64,000 nt of DNA from Pseudomonadota bacterium (lineage in GTDB: Bacteria > Pseudomonadota > Gammaproteobacteria > Steroidobacterales > Steroidobacteraceae). Positions within the stretch are counted from its first letter, which is position 1; each line of letters opens with the position of its first letter. The stretch spans positions 141,794-205,793 of the forward strand of contig JAFAEQ010000073.1 of the NCBI GenBank assembly GCA_023423935.1. Direction: 5' to 3'. Of this stretch, positions 1-9,129 are shown piece by piece. Below the pieces are notes generated by a model. It was given only the letters and a program-made list of their open reading frames with translations, was not told the origin of the DNA and did not search any database. The translations under genes and the position numbers were made by a program.

Positions 1-1024
1 ACGGATGCCCATCCTTGCCGCCGTGCGCCATCGCAAAACGTGCGGGGTCGGAGAACCTTGACGGCGCGCCGTGAAGAACTTCGCTCACGAGCGCAAGCGA
101 CGCGACCGTTCGCGCGCCGATACCCGGCGTCAGTAGCAGCTCGGCATAGTCTTTCGGTCCTTGCTTCGCGGCTGCTGCGAGTGCGCCGTGCAGACGTTTC
201 AGCACGATATCGCTCGCTCGCACTTCATGATGAGCAGGCATCTGCAGATGAGGCAGTGGCGGCGCACTGTCGGCGAGCGGATCGTCGTCGGGAAACAGAC
301 TCAGTGCTGTGTTGCCGGAGTCGCGAAGTTTGCGCAGCACGCGAACGGTGAGATCGGGGCCGCCATGCACGAGCTCGAGCCCCGCTCGACGGTTGCGCTC
401 GGCCCGCGCGTCGGCCAGGTTCACGATGTTCCCTTGATTGCGACCCTCGATGCCGCTGTGCGGCGACTCGAAGAACCCCGGAAGATTCTCCGACAACCAG
501 TGGTAGCGTCGTGCTTCGCCGCGCGCGTCATTCATACCCTGCTGGACGACGCACCAGTCGCCACTCGATGTGACGACGAAGGAATGCAGATAAAGATCGA
601 AGCCATCCTGAACGGCGGCGCTGTCGATCTTCGCGATCAGCCGGCTCGTTTTCGCAAGCGCATGCGCGTCGAGTCCCAGCCGATCGCCGAGTGTGGCGAG
701 CTCCTGCGGTGTCTTGCGCGAGTGCGTTCCTTTGCCGCCGCAGATATAGATGCCGAGCTCGGGTCCGAGCGGTGCGAGCCCGCGCTTCAGTGCGCCCATC
801 ACGCTCGTCGTGATGCCTGACGAATGCCAGTCCATGCCCATGACGGCGCCGAAGGATTGAAACCAGAATGGGTGCGCGAGCCGGCGCAGCACTTCTTCGC
901 GCCCGTAGTGGTGCACGATGGCCTCGACGATCACGCGACCCAGCTTCTCCATGCGCATTGCCAGCCACGGCGGCACCCGCCCGCCATGAAGTGGAAGATC
1001 CGCACTGCCAGTTCGCTGAGCCAT
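1..1024 (-). CDS. DUF763 domain protein (C-terminus beyond left edge)
   Basis: An open frame reads from an ATG at 1024 through to the left edge without a stop, so the C-terminus lies outside the window. The N-terminus contains TGSADLPLHGGRVPPWLAMR and the last visible residues contain AHGGKDGHP, both typical of the DUF763 family of bacteria and archaea. A helix-hairpin-helix-like stretch (LLTPGVGARTVASLAL) lies near the visible C-terminal end, hinting at nucleic acid contact; that is inference, since the family has no settled function. About 341 residues are visible; the family usually runs 350-420, so little is missing. The plus-strand and other minus-strand frames across it are shadows. Confidence 0.85.
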   Translation of the reverse strand, partial: MAQRTGSADLPLHGGRVPPWLAMRMEKLGRVIVEAIVHHYGREEVLRRLAHPFWFQSFGAVMGMDWHSSGITTSVMGALKRGLAPLGPELGIYICGGKGTHSRKTPQELATLGDRLGLDAHALAKTSRLIAKIDSAAVQDGFDLYLHSFVVTSSGDWCVVQQGMNDARGEARRYHWLSENLPGFFESPHSGIEGRNQGNIVNLADARAERNRRAGLELVHGGPDLTVRVLRKLRDSGNTALSLFPDDDPLADSAPPLPHLQMPAHHEVRASDIVLKRLHGALAAAAKQGPKDYAELLLTPGIGARTVASLALVSEVLHGAPSRFSDPARFAMAHGGKDGHP

Positions 1025-1085
1025 CGTGCGAGCGTGGAGATCTGCTGGATGCCGGTCAAGCGGCGGGAGGAGGAATCTTTACTCG

Positions 1086-1440
1086 ATGGGGGATACGCGA
1101 ATACGGATGAAGAACCGGATCTCCACGGGGATCACCGGGTGCACGGGGGAAGGAGCCGGATTTCACCGAGATCACAGAGCGCACAGAGATTGGGTCACAT
1201 CACTCCATCACCGCCATCACGGAGCAAGACCCAGATTTCCACGGGGTGCACGGGGATCACAGGGTCGGAAAAGAATCCGGAGTTCACACAGAGATCACAG
1301 AGTACACAGAGTTTCGAAGAGCGACGCGTCAGCATCACTGATATCACTGCCATGCGCGCGTCTCTGACGGTATGCACTCAGCTCTTCTCCAAACCCTGTG
1401 GCCCCCGTGAGCCCCGTGGAGATTCTGGTCCGTGATCGGT
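1086..1440. repeat. Composite intergenic repeat, degenerate copies
   Basis: The gap between the DUF763 gene and the esterase is filled with pieces of the same repeat seen at 4.0-4.6 kb. Two copies run on the minus strand (motifs TCTCCACGGGG, GGTGCACGGGGATCAC, ATCACAGAG...CACAGAG), and a short plus-strand piece (CCCCGTGAGCCCCGTGGAGAT) closes the region. The stretch has open frames in several phases only because the repeat is GC-rich and period-biased; none has a credible start or homology. Confidence 0.75.
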
Positions 1441-1459
1441 GACGCGTCAGCCCCACCTA

Positions 1460-3460
1460 TCAGCTCTTGTTCACCTTTCTCGCGCTCGGATCTGAACTCG
1501 GGGGAGGTGCGCGATCGACACTTGCTGGCGGGCCGAGAATTTCGGTGAGGATCGGCTTCAGCGCATCGGCCCAGATCTGATAGCCCTTCGGTGCGAGATG
1601 CAGGAGGTCGGGATCGGTCATGCCTTCGTGGAGCTTGCCGTTAGCATCGGCGAGTTGGCTATTGATGTTGACGAAGCGGATCGATTTGCCGTTCGCGAGT
1701 TTCGCCAGGTTGGCGTTGATGGCATCGATCACCGGCATGACAGCTATGTTGTCGTTGCGGGGCGTGATGCCCATGACGACGATGGTCGCGTTCGGCGCCT
1801 TCTTTCGTGCGGTATCGATGATTGCCTTGATGCCGCGCGTGACGTCGGCGACGCGCGGGTCGTCGCCGATGGGCGTGATCTTTCCGACGTTGTTCGTTCC
1901 CGCCATGAGAACGATGACTTTCGGATTCACGCCGTCCAGTTCGCCGTGCTCCAGGCGCCAGAGAATGTTCTGGGTGCGATCGGCGCCCCAGCCGAAGTCG
2001 GCGGCGTTCCAGCCTGTGAAGTTCTTGTTCCAGTTCTCGAGCAGCGGTTTGTACTGCTCGTCGCTCGTGCCCCATCGACGCGTGATGGAATCACCTAGGA
2101 AGTACACGTCGGTCTGACCTTGGGTCTTCTTGGTCAGCAGTTCGTCATGTACGGCGATCGAGTTGCTGTCGAGCCGCGGGCTGGGTTTGTCCGCAGGTTC
2201 GTCGATCGCCATGCCGGAGGCGAGCGTGCGCAGCCACTCCGCGGAGCGCTGCGTATACGGAGCCTGTTGCTCGGCGGTCGCCTGATGATTGTGAGGCGCA
2301 TCGATCATCGGCACGGCTTCCTTGTACGCCTTGATCTGGTTGTAGACGACAAAGAGTCCCGCCGGCGGTGAAACCCTGTCGATGAAGCCCATCGACATCA
2401 GAGTCGGGACTTTGATGTTCATCGCACAGTTGACCGTGTCGAAGTACGGCGCCGTCGCCATGGCCTTCGGATTGTCCGATGGCCAGAACGGATAACCGGA
2501 CGCGCGACCGTGCAGAGGACCGTTCGCATCCGCACCGGCGGCGACATGCACGATGACGTGCGTCACTTTCGGATTCAGGCTTGCTGCGCAGAGGCTCTGT
2601 TGGCCGCCCATACTGATGCCATTGGCGACGAGTGTCTTGCCGTCCCAGTCTGGACGACTCGCGAGATATTCGATTGCGCGATAGTCGGCGAGATACATCT
2701 GCAGGAAATAGTTCTTGTCGCGGTTCTCGCGCTCGATGGAGTTGTACTCCTTGAGCTCCTGCGGAAGCGCGTCGTAGTACGCCTTCGGTTGATCGGGAAG
2801 AACGTCGTGCGGTTCGATGTTCACGGCGAGCCAGCCTTCAGCGGCACGATCCGTCACCCATTCTCGCTGCAGGGGATACGGTGGACTGGCCCACTGGAAA
2901 ATCGCGAGGCCAGGGAAGCGGCCGGCCCGCTTCGGACGCGCCAACTGACCATAGATGTGCTTGCCGTCCACGTGATTCATCTTGAAGATGTAGTAATCGA
3001 CATCGGGACGACCGCTGTCCTTTGGCGTGAGCTCCACATTCATCGGCACCTGCTCGAGACGCGCGATCTTCTCGGCCCAGAACTTGTCGAAGTCGCGCGG
3101 CTTGGGAATCGCAGGCTTCAGCGCTTCGGGAGCGACGGCGGCGCCAGCGAGAACAGGTTTGTAATCAGGCCTCGATCCCTTGATCTCGAGCAGCAGCATC
3201 GCAGGCTCATCGAGCTGAGCATCGATCGTGACAGCGGACGACGCATCGAGCGTGCCGCTCTTCACGATCTCCTGATCGTTCTTTTTCAGCACGTAGCTGT
3301 AAGTGCCATTGGCGGAGGAGGTGGGCGTGACCGTCCACCCTGCGCGTTCACCGACTTTGTAGATGCCGGTGCCGTTCAACGGCGTGAACGTGAAATCCTC
3401 TGCGAAACTCGAGACAGCGCCGAGCGCGAGCAATACGACGACAAGTCGCGAAAGCAGCAT
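1460..3460 (-). CDS. Two-domain esterase: CE7-type acetyl esterase fused to SGNH/GDSL hydrolase
   Basis: This is a 666-residue secreted protein with a signal peptide (residues 1-20, ending SSFA). Residues ~120-415 form an alpha/beta-hydrolase of the acetylxylan esterase/CE7 (AXE1) type, with nucleophile Ser283 in GISMGG, Asp361 in GFIDRVSPP and His390/392 in APHNHQ. Residues ~450-650 form an SGNH hydrolase with GDSIT (Ser458), GTNN (521-524) and a C-terminal DLLHLAP block holding the Asp/His pair. Both domains appear catalytically intact. The likely role is removal of acetyl groups from plant or microbial polysaccharides in the periplasm or outside the cell. AGGAG lies nine bases before the ATG. 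It is not in an operon with its neighbours. Confidence 0.85.
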   Translation of the reverse strand: MLLSRLVVVLLALGAVSSFAEDFTFTPLNGTGIYKVGERAGWTVTPTSSANGTYSYVLKKNDQEIVKSGTLDASSAVTIDAQLDEPAMLLLEIKGSRPDYKPVLAGAAVAPEALKPAIPKPRDFDKFWAEKIARLEQVPMNVELTPKDSGRPDVDYYIFKMNHVDGKHIYGQLARPKRAGRFPGLAIFQWASPPYPLQREWVTDRAAEGWLAVNIEPHDVLPDQPKAYYDALPQELKEYNSIERENRDKNYFLQMYLADYRAIEYLASRPDWDGKTLVANGISMGGQQSLCAASLNPKVTHVIVHVAAGADANGPLHGRASGYPFWPSDNPKAMATAPYFDTVNCAMNIKVPTLMSMGFIDRVSPPAGLFVVYNQIKAYKEAVPMIDAPHNHQATAEQQAPYTQRSAEWLRTLASGMAIDEPADKPSPRLDSNSIAVHDELLTKKTQGQTDVYFLGDSITRRWGTSDEQYKPLLENWNKNFTGWNAADFGWGADRTQNILWRLEHGELDGVNPKVIVLMAGTNNVGKITPIGDDPRVADVTRGIKAIIDTARKKAPNATIVVMGITPRNDNIAVMPVIDAINANLAKLANGKSIRFVNINSQLADANGKLHEGMTDPDLLHLAPKGYQIWADALKPILTEILGPPASVDRAPPPSSDPSARKVNKS

Positions 3461-3633
3461 CTTGTTCTTCTCCTGGACAGGGCGGTCATACAGGCGTCAA
3501 CGGCATGCTGCCGCGGCATGCGCCCGCAGCAATCTGCCACAGTCCTGTCCAGGGTGTAAGGCCTGACCGTGCGTTCCGAACGCAGCCCGGGCCACCATCG
3601 ATACGGCAATTAGACCTTCGGCGACACAGCGCT

Positions 3634-3846
3634 TCAGTTCGACAACGTCTGAGCGTTCTTGCCTTGCTCTTGCATCAAACGCGCGAGGCGATCCGCCTCG
3701 CTGGCATTGCGGCGCTGCTGTTCGGTAGGCGCAAAGGAGTGAACGCCAATCGCGCCCACAGGTGTGAACAACGCTTTCGTTTGCGGAGTGCTCACACAGC
3801 CTGCGCTCATAAGCGCAATGATTGTCGCGGCGATAATCCGTTTCAT
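3634..3846 (-). CDS. Small putative lipoprotein
   Basis: About 70 residues beginning MKRIIAATIIALMSAGCVS; the lipobox is MSAGC, so the mature protein should be anchored through Cys. I chose the ATG at 3846 because GGAG sits six bases upstream; an in-frame ATG at 3870 would add eight residues. The mature part ends in a charged helix rich in Gln and Glu (EQQRRNASEADRLARLMQEQ). I do not recognise the family. Confidence 0.65.
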   Translation of the reverse strand: MKRIIAATIIALMSAGCVSTPQTKALFTPVGAIGVHSFAPTEQQRRNASEADRLARLMQEQGKNAQTLSN

Positions 3847-4010
3847 ATACATCTCCATTGGCGAACCCACGAATACAACGTGTGAGCGCTCAGATGGTTT
3901 TCAAATAATTCGATCCGCGCGAAGTGCTGTGGTTCTGAAAACTACGCTGAACAAATATTCACGGCACTCATGGAACCGTCCTCAAGGGACGTGAGCATTG
4001 ATTGTCGCTG

Positions 4011-4610
4011 GATGGATACGTGGGGGAGGAACCAGTGATGGCGGTGATGTCAGTGATGGAAGTGATGGCGGGGATGGAGCGGCTCGAGCTCGCGATGGAT
4101 GTGTGAACTCCGGATCTTCTCCGCCCCTGTGACCCCCGTGCACCCCGTGGAGATCTGATTCTTATCCGAGTGATGAAAGTGATGGCAGTGATGCGGGTGA
4201 CGAGGCGCTGACGCGTCGCTCTTCGAACTCTGTGCGCCTGTGACCTCGGTGTGAGTTCCGGATTCTTCTCCGCCCCAGTGACCCCCGTGCGCCCCGTGGA
4301 GATCTGAATTCTTAATTTGAGTGATGGCAGTGATGTAGTGATGTAGTGATGGTAGTGATGAGGCGCTGTCGCTCTTAGAACTCTGTGCGCTCTGTGATCT
4401 CTGTGTGAACTCCGGATTCTTCTCTAGCCCAGTGCCCCCGTGCGCCCCGTGGAGATCTGATTCTTATCCGAGTGACGAAAGTGATGGCGGTGATGTGAGT
4501 GATGAGGCGCCGACGCGTCGCTCTCGAACTCTGTGCACTCTGTGATCTCTGTGTGAAATCCGGATTCTTCTCCGATCCCAGTGATCCCCGCGCACCCCGT
4601 GGAGATCTAA
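4011..4610 (+). repeat. ~150-bp tandem repeat, four copies
   Basis: Four head-to-tail units with the end motif CCCCGTGGAGATCT near 4149, 4298, 4449 and 4600, giving periods of 149, 151 and 151 bases. Each unit has three parts: an (AGTGATGNC)n-like array, a block reading GAACTCTGTGCGCTCTGTGA then TCTCTGTGTGAACTCCGGAT, and a block reading CCCCCGTGCGCCCCGTGGAG. The same parts recur at 1.1-1.4, 46.1-46.2 and 53.8-53.9 kb. No gene is supported inside. Confidence 0.9.
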
Positions 4611-4666
4611 CTCTTTACAGACGACCAGCGGGCACCCACAACCGGGTGCCCGCGCGAAGCCTCCTG

Positions 4667-6934
4667 CTAGATCGTAAACCCCTCGCGAGCCAACGGGAGC
4701 GAGCGAACGCGATGGCCCGAGGCGGCGAAGATCGCGTTGCAGATCGCAGGAGCCACTGGGGGGAAGGCGGGTTCGCCGACGCCGGTCGGTGTGTAGTCGC
4801 TCTGAATGAAGTGCGTTTCGACTTGGGGCTGCTTGCCCATGCGCAGGATGGGATAGCGATCGAAGTTGGTCTCCTGGATGCGGCCATTCTCGATGCCGAG
4901 TTCGAGGCCCATCATGGTGCTGATGCCATCGATCACGCAGCCTTCGCACTGGTTCTCGGCGCCGCTCATGTTGATGATAGGGCCGATGTCGCCTGCAACG
5001 ACGACCTTGTGCACGGTGAGTTTCTTGTTTGCATCGACGCTCACGTCGGCGACTTCTGCGAAATGGCCGGCGTGACTGAAATGGAAGGCGAGGCCCAGGC
5101 CGCGACCCTTCGGCATCGGTTTGCCCCAGCCTGCTTTTTCTGCGGCGAGCTTGATCACGCCAATCGCGCGGGCGGTGTTCAGTGAGAACTCATCGCCAGG
5201 CTTCAACCAGCGCGGTTCGCCCATGATCTCGAGCAGAAACTCGAGATGATCGCGATTCGCTGCGACCGAAAGCTCATGCAGGAAGCTCTGGATCGGAAAA
5301 GCAATTGCGCTCGAGCGCGGCGCACGCCAAGGGCCGCACGGGATCTGCAGCGGCAACTTCGTCTGCGTCATCCGGAAGTTCGGCACGAGCGGGGCGGGGA
5401 ATTCTTCCGGCGCCATGTTGCCGCCGCTCACCGGCGTCTTTCCGTCGGCACTGAAGGTGATGAAATGGTTTTGCCAGGCGACGAGCTTGCCGTTCCTGTC
5501 GACGGCTCCTTTGAATGAATGAAAGCCGCCGACGCGATAGAAGTCGTGCTGCATGTCGTCTTCGCGCGTCCATTGCAGCTTCACCGGCACGCCGGCTTGC
5601 TTCGAGATCTGCGCGACTTCGCACATGTAGTCGTTCATGAGGCGGCGTCCGAACCCGCCGCCGACGCGCGTCTGATGGATGGTGACCTTGTCCGGCGCAA
5701 TGCCGAGCACGCCGGCGACGAGCTTCAGGGCGCCATCCGGCGTCTGGCTCGGCGCCCAGATCTCGACCGCGCCATCGCGATACCACGCCGTGCAGTTCTG
5801 CGGCTCGAGCGGCGCATGCGAAATGAACGGATAGCTGTAGAACGACTCGACGACTTTCGCATCGGCCATCGCCTTGTCGACATCGCCGATGTCGGTGAGC
5901 GTCTCGGCGCCCGATTGCGACTTGAGTTTCTGGGCTTGTGCGACCGCAGCGCTCCAGCTGTCTTTCGATGCGGTGGACTCGTCCCAGTCGACTTTGAGTT
6001 TCTTGCGAGCGCTCATTGCGGCCCAGGTCGAGTTGGCGAGGATCGCAACTCCGGGCATGACTTCCGTGGGTTTGCCCGTGCCTTCGACGATGAAGGCGTT
6101 CGTGACGCCGGGCAGCTTCTTGATCTCCTCGAGATTCGCCGAGCGCGGTTTGCCGCCGACCGCAGGACATTTTTCGAACACGGCGAACTGCATGTTCGGG
6201 ATCACCTGATCGATGCCGAACAACGGCTGACCGGTGACAACCTGCAGGTTGTCGACGCCGGGAATGCGCTTGCCGAGCAGGCGATAGTCCTTGCGCTCCT
6301 TGAGCTTCAGCGCCTTCTCATCTGGGACGGGCAGCTCGGCGGCTTTGCTGGCGAGCTCGCCGTACGTGGCGGTGCGACCGCTGGCTTTGTGCGTCACGAC
6401 GCTGTTCGCGGTCGTGAGCTCCGCTTCCGGAACGTTCCACTGCCTGGCTGCTGCGGAAACGAGCATGGCGCGGCCTGCGGCGCCGGCGCGACGCAACTGA
6501 TCCCATGAGGTGGGAATCGAACGTGAACCGCCCGCGCTCTGGCGGCCGAAGACTGCCGGATTGATCGCGGCCTGCTCGACCTTTACTCGCGACCAGTCCG
6601 CATCGAGCTCCTCCGCGATGATCATCGGGAACGCAGTCTTGATGCCTTGTCCGATCTCCGGGCCTTTGGACACGATCACGATGGTGCCGTCCGGCGCGAT
6701 GCGCAGGAATGCATTCGGCACGAAGTCCTTCGCCGCGGAATCGTTCGTCGCGAATGCGACGGATCGATCGCCGATGTAGAACGCGAGGACGAGACCTGCT
6801 CCAGTCAGTCCGGACACTTTGATGAAAGAGCGGCGCGATAAGCCCGCAACGCGCGTTGCCTGAGCTTCGGCGCTCTCCATGATGGCTCGCACGTCTGCAT
6901 CGGCGAGCTGCAACGATTGTTCGATGGCGCTCAT
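4667..6934 (-). CDS. Molybdopterin-binding large subunit of xanthine-oxidase-family oxidoreductase (IorB-like)
   Basis: A 755-residue catalytic subunit of the aldehyde oxidase/isoquinoline 1-oxidoreductase type, which hydroxylates N-heterocycles or oxidises aldehydes using a molybdenum-cytosine-dinucleotide cofactor. The N-terminus carries a twin-arginine signal (SRRSFIKVSGLTGAGLVLAF), so the folded enzyme is probably exported to the periplasm. Cofactor motifs visible are VGGGFGRR, PCGPWRAP and the C-terminal GVGEPAFPPVAPAICNAIFA with the active-site Glu. I took the ATG at 6934 rather than upstream in-frame starts, because the region upstream encodes the iron-sulfur subunit in another frame. 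It follows that gene with eight bases between, so the two form an operon. The physiological substrate cannot be read from sequence. Confidence 0.9.
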   Translation of the reverse strand: MSAIEQSLQLADADVRAIMESAEAQATRVAGLSRRSFIKVSGLTGAGLVLAFYIGDRSVAFATNDSAAKDFVPNAFLRIAPDGTIVIVSKGPEIGQGIKTAFPMIIAEELDADWSRVKVEQAAINPAVFGRQSAGGSRSIPTSWDQLRRAGAAGRAMLVSAAARQWNVPEAELTTANSVVTHKASGRTATYGELASKAAELPVPDEKALKLKERKDYRLLGKRIPGVDNLQVVTGQPLFGIDQVIPNMQFAVFEKCPAVGGKPRSANLEEIKKLPGVTNAFIVEGTGKPTEVMPGVAILANSTWAAMSARKKLKVDWDESTASKDSWSAAVAQAQKLKSQSGAETLTDIGDVDKAMADAKVVESFYSYPFISHAPLEPQNCTAWYRDGAVEIWAPSQTPDGALKLVAGVLGIAPDKVTIHQTRVGGGFGRRLMNDYMCEVAQISKQAGVPVKLQWTREDDMQHDFYRVGGFHSFKGAVDRNGKLVAWQNHFITFSADGKTPVSGGNMAPEEFPAPLVPNFRMTQTKLPLQIPCGPWRAPRSSAIAFPIQSFLHELSVAANRDHLEFLLEIMGEPRWLKPGDEFSLNTARAIGVIKLAAEKAGWGKPMPKGRGLGLAFHFSHAGHFAEVADVSVDANKKLTVHKVVVAGDIGPIINMSGAENQCEGCVIDGISTMMGLELGIENGRIQETNFDRYPILRMGKQPQVETHFIQSDYTPTGVGEPAFPPVAPAICNAIFAASGHRVRSLPLAREGFTI

Positions 6935-6942
6935 GTGCAACC

Positions 6943-7404
6943 TCACTCGTGAGAGGCCTTGGCGGCGGCGTGAATGGCTTTGCGAATCCGGATGTAGGTG
7001 CCGCAGCGGCAGAGATTTCCGCTCATGGCTGCATCGATCTGCGCATCGCTCGGATTGGGGTTTCGCGTCAGCAGTGCCGTTGCGCTCATGATCTGGCCGG
7101 CCTGACAGTAGCCGCATTGAGCCACGTCGTTGTCCATCCAGGCCTGCTGCACGGCATTGAGTTTGCCGTTCTCCGCGAGACCTTCGATGGTGGTCACCTG
7201 CTGACCGACGACAGCGCTGACAGGCAACACACAGGATCGCGTCGCGGTGCCGTTCAGATGCACGGTGCAGGCCCCGCATTGAGCGATCCCGCAGCCGTAC
7301 TTGGTGCCGACGAGGTTCAGGTGATCCCGCAACACCCAGAGCAGCGGCGTTTCAGGGTCCAATTCGCCGAGATCGTGTTGTTTGCCGTTGACATGAATCT
7401 GCAT
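6943..7404 (-). CDS. 2Fe-2S subunit of molybdenum hydroxylase (IorA-like)
   Basis: A 153-residue electron-transfer subunit with two 2Fe-2S cluster sites. The plant-type site is in YGCGIAQCGACTVHLNG plus a downstream Cys; the second has CGYC, then after about 31 residues CRC. It would pass electrons from the molybdenum subunit encoded just downstream to an external acceptor. No FAD subunit gene is nearby, which fits the two-subunit IorAB-type layout, where acceptors are often c-type cytochromes. The start at 7404 is preceded by a strong GGGGAGG; the longer upstream frame is non-coding. Confidence 0.92.
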   Translation of the reverse strand: MQIHVNGKQHDLGELDPETPLLWVLRDHLNLVGTKYGCGIAQCGACTVHLNGTATRSCVLPVSAVVGQQVTTIEGLAENGKLNAVQQAWMDNDVAQCGYCQAGQIMSATALLTRNPNPSDAQIDAAMSGNLCRCGTYIRIRKAIHAAAKASHE

Positions 7405-7549
7405 GGCGAACCTCCCCTGATGAAACTCGCCCGATTGTTCCACGGGCGTAGGAGTCGGGACAATGCGACATTGGAAGGGTTCCCTTCGAGGCAGCGGAAC
7501 ACCGAATTTACGCAGGACGTTTTGTGAACAGGCAAGCGGAGGGACATCC

Positions 7550-7795
7550 ATGCGTGCATTCCTGATCGCAGTTGGAATTCTGTCGTGGGTCATGGCGCTG
7601 TCCGTGATCCTGATTTTTGCGGAAAGCGGCGGCGCGCTGACGGCTATCGCAGCAGGCGTTTTCGCGGCAGTGGCTGTTATCGCCCTGAGCTCCGAGCGCA
7701 TTCTGAAAACGCTCGAGGACATCCGTGATTCGCGCGTGCCGGTGCGCCGCGTTACACGCGAGAGAGTCATGGCGGTACCTGTGTCCTCATCTTGA
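7550..7795 (+). CDS. Small two-helix membrane protein
   Basis: An 81-residue protein starting at the ATG at 7550, with GGAGGG upstream. Two hydrophobic segments (about residues 2-22, FLIAVGILSWVMALSVILIF, and 29-47, TAIAAGVFAAVAVIAL) are followed by a basic tail. It is divergent from iorA and followed by a clear terminator, so it is probably monocistronic. I do not recognise the family. Confidence 0.7.
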   Translation: MRAFLIAVGILSWVMALSVILIFAESGGALTAIAAGVFAAVAVIALSSERILKTLEDIRDSRVPVRRVTRERVMAVPVSSS

Positions 7796-7820
7796 GGGTT
7801 GCACTCACGGCGGAAAACGG

Positions 7821-7847
7821 CGGGGCCTGCGGGCCCCGTTTTTTTTT
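7821..7847 (+). terminator. Rho-independent terminator
   Basis: A perfect seven-base-pair stem, CGGGGCC/GGCCCCG with a TGCG loop, is followed by nine T residues. It lies 25 bases after the stop of the small membrane protein gene. Confidence 0.93.
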
Positions 7848-8052
7848 GAGGCGAAGATGAAGATGCAGCTCGCTGATCGTGCGAAACCGCGGTTGTTTCG
7901 CCGTGATGCGATTTTGTCCAGTGCAACGGCAGCTTCGGCGGCGCGAAATTCTGTTGCGCAGAGCTTGCGATGCGGGAACCCTGTGGAAAGCGGATATCAG
8001 CGTCGAGTGTGTGTCAGGTACCATTTCGATATCCATTTGCGGGAGATCGACA

Positions 8053-9105
8053 TTGAGTGACCTTCAGAGCCTGACTGCCGGCGCGATTCAGGCCGACGTT
8101 GTAATCATCGGGGCGGGTCCGTGCGGACTGTTTCAGATCTTCGAGCTCGGGCTGCTCGGAATTCACGCGCACGTCGTGGACTCGCTCAAGCACCCGGGCG
8201 GGCAGTGCAGCGAGCTTTATCCGGAGAAGCCGATCTATGACATTCCGGCACTTCCGGTCTGCGGTGCGCAGGAGCTGGTGGACCGGCTGCTGGAGCAGGC
8301 GAAACCGTTCAATGCGCAGTTTCACATGGGAGAGGAAGTCACCGAGTTGCAGGTGCTCGAGGATCACACCTTCCTGCTGCGCACGTCGCTCGCGACGCGC
8401 TTTCATACCAAGACCGTGATCATCGCGGGCGGCCTGGGTTCGTTCCAGCCGCGACGGCTGGGCGTCGAGGGCAGCGAAGCCTTCGAAGGCAAGAACGTGC
8501 ATTACAAGGTGAAGAGTGCGAGCGACTTCATCGGCAAGCGTCTGGCCATTTTCGGTGGCGGCGATTCCGCGCTCGACTGGACGCTCGAGTTTGCCGGCAA
8601 GGCGAGCAGCCTCACCCTCGTGCATCGTCGTCCCGAATTTCGTGCCGCACCCGCATCGGTCGCACGCATGCGCGATCTGGTTTCTCACGGCAGCATCAAC
8701 TACGTCGAAGCGATTGCACACTCCGTGATCGCGGAAGGCGATCATTTCCGCGGAGTGCGAGTGAAGCGCGCCGACGGGCAGTTGCAGGATATCGAGGCGG
8801 ATCACGCTCTGGTGTTCTTCGGACTGCACCCCAAGCTCGGGCCGATCGCGCAGTGGGGTCTCACCATCGACAAACGCGCAATCCAGGTCGATACCGAAAA
8901 ATTCCAGACCAACATCCCGGGAGTCTTCGCCGTGGGCGACATCAATACGTATCCCGGCAAGAAGAAACTGATCCTGTCCGGATTCCACGAAGCCGCGCTA
9001 GCAGCCTTCGCCGTCGCAGCCCATCTGAATCCCTCCAAGAAGATCCCGCTCCAGTACACGACGACCAGCCCGATCATGCACAAGCGGCTGGGGGTGCCGG
9101 ACTGA
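8053..9105 (+). CDS. Ferredoxin-NADP(+) reductase, thioredoxin-reductase-like (YumC type)
   Basis: A 350-residue flavoprotein with an FAD-binding Rossmann motif near the N-terminus (VVIIGAGPCGLFQ), an NADPH-binding motif (LAIFGGGDSALDW) and the second FAD signature (GVFAVGDINTYPGKKKLI). It lacks the CxxC pair of thioredoxin reductases, which marks the TrxR-like ferredoxin reductase group. It would reduce ferredoxin with NADPH. I chose a TTG start at 8053, with GGGAG seven bases upstream, because conserved sequence begins just after it and the upstream frame is not family-like. A close paralogue is encoded at 19217. Its position ahead of the sulfite reductase gene suggests it feeds that enzyme. 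Confidence 0.88.
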   Translation: MSDLQSLTAGAIQADVVIIGAGPCGLFQIFELGLLGIHAHVVDSLKHPGGQCSELYPEKPIYDIPALPVCGAQELVDRLLEQAKPFNAQFHMGEEVTELQVLEDHTFLLRTSLATRFHTKTVIIAGGLGSFQPRRLGVEGSEAFEGKNVHYKVKSASDFIGKRLAIFGGGDSALDWTLEFAGKASSLTLVHRRPEFRAAPASVARMRDLVSHGSINYVEAIAHSVIAEGDHFRGVRVKRADGQLQDIEADHALVFFGLHPKLGPIAQWGLTIDKRAIQVDTEKFQTNIPGVFAVGDINTYPGKKKLILSGFHEAALAAFAVAAHLNPSKKIPLQYTTTSPIMHKRLGVPD

Positions 9106-9129
9106 GGCGCGGCGCGCGAGGCGCGCTAC

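Noticed and set aside
528..968. Arg-rich open frame on the minus strand
   Set aside because: It is an off-frame shadow of the DUF763 gene, which has family motifs in the correct frame.
4011..4610. Possible CRISPR array
   Set aside because: The units are ~150 bases with internal sub-repeats and no short conserved repeats with unique spacers.
6935..7279. N-terminal extension of the molybdopterin subunit frame
   Set aside because: It overlaps the iron-sulfur subunit in another frame and has no homologous content; the TAT signal begins after 6934.
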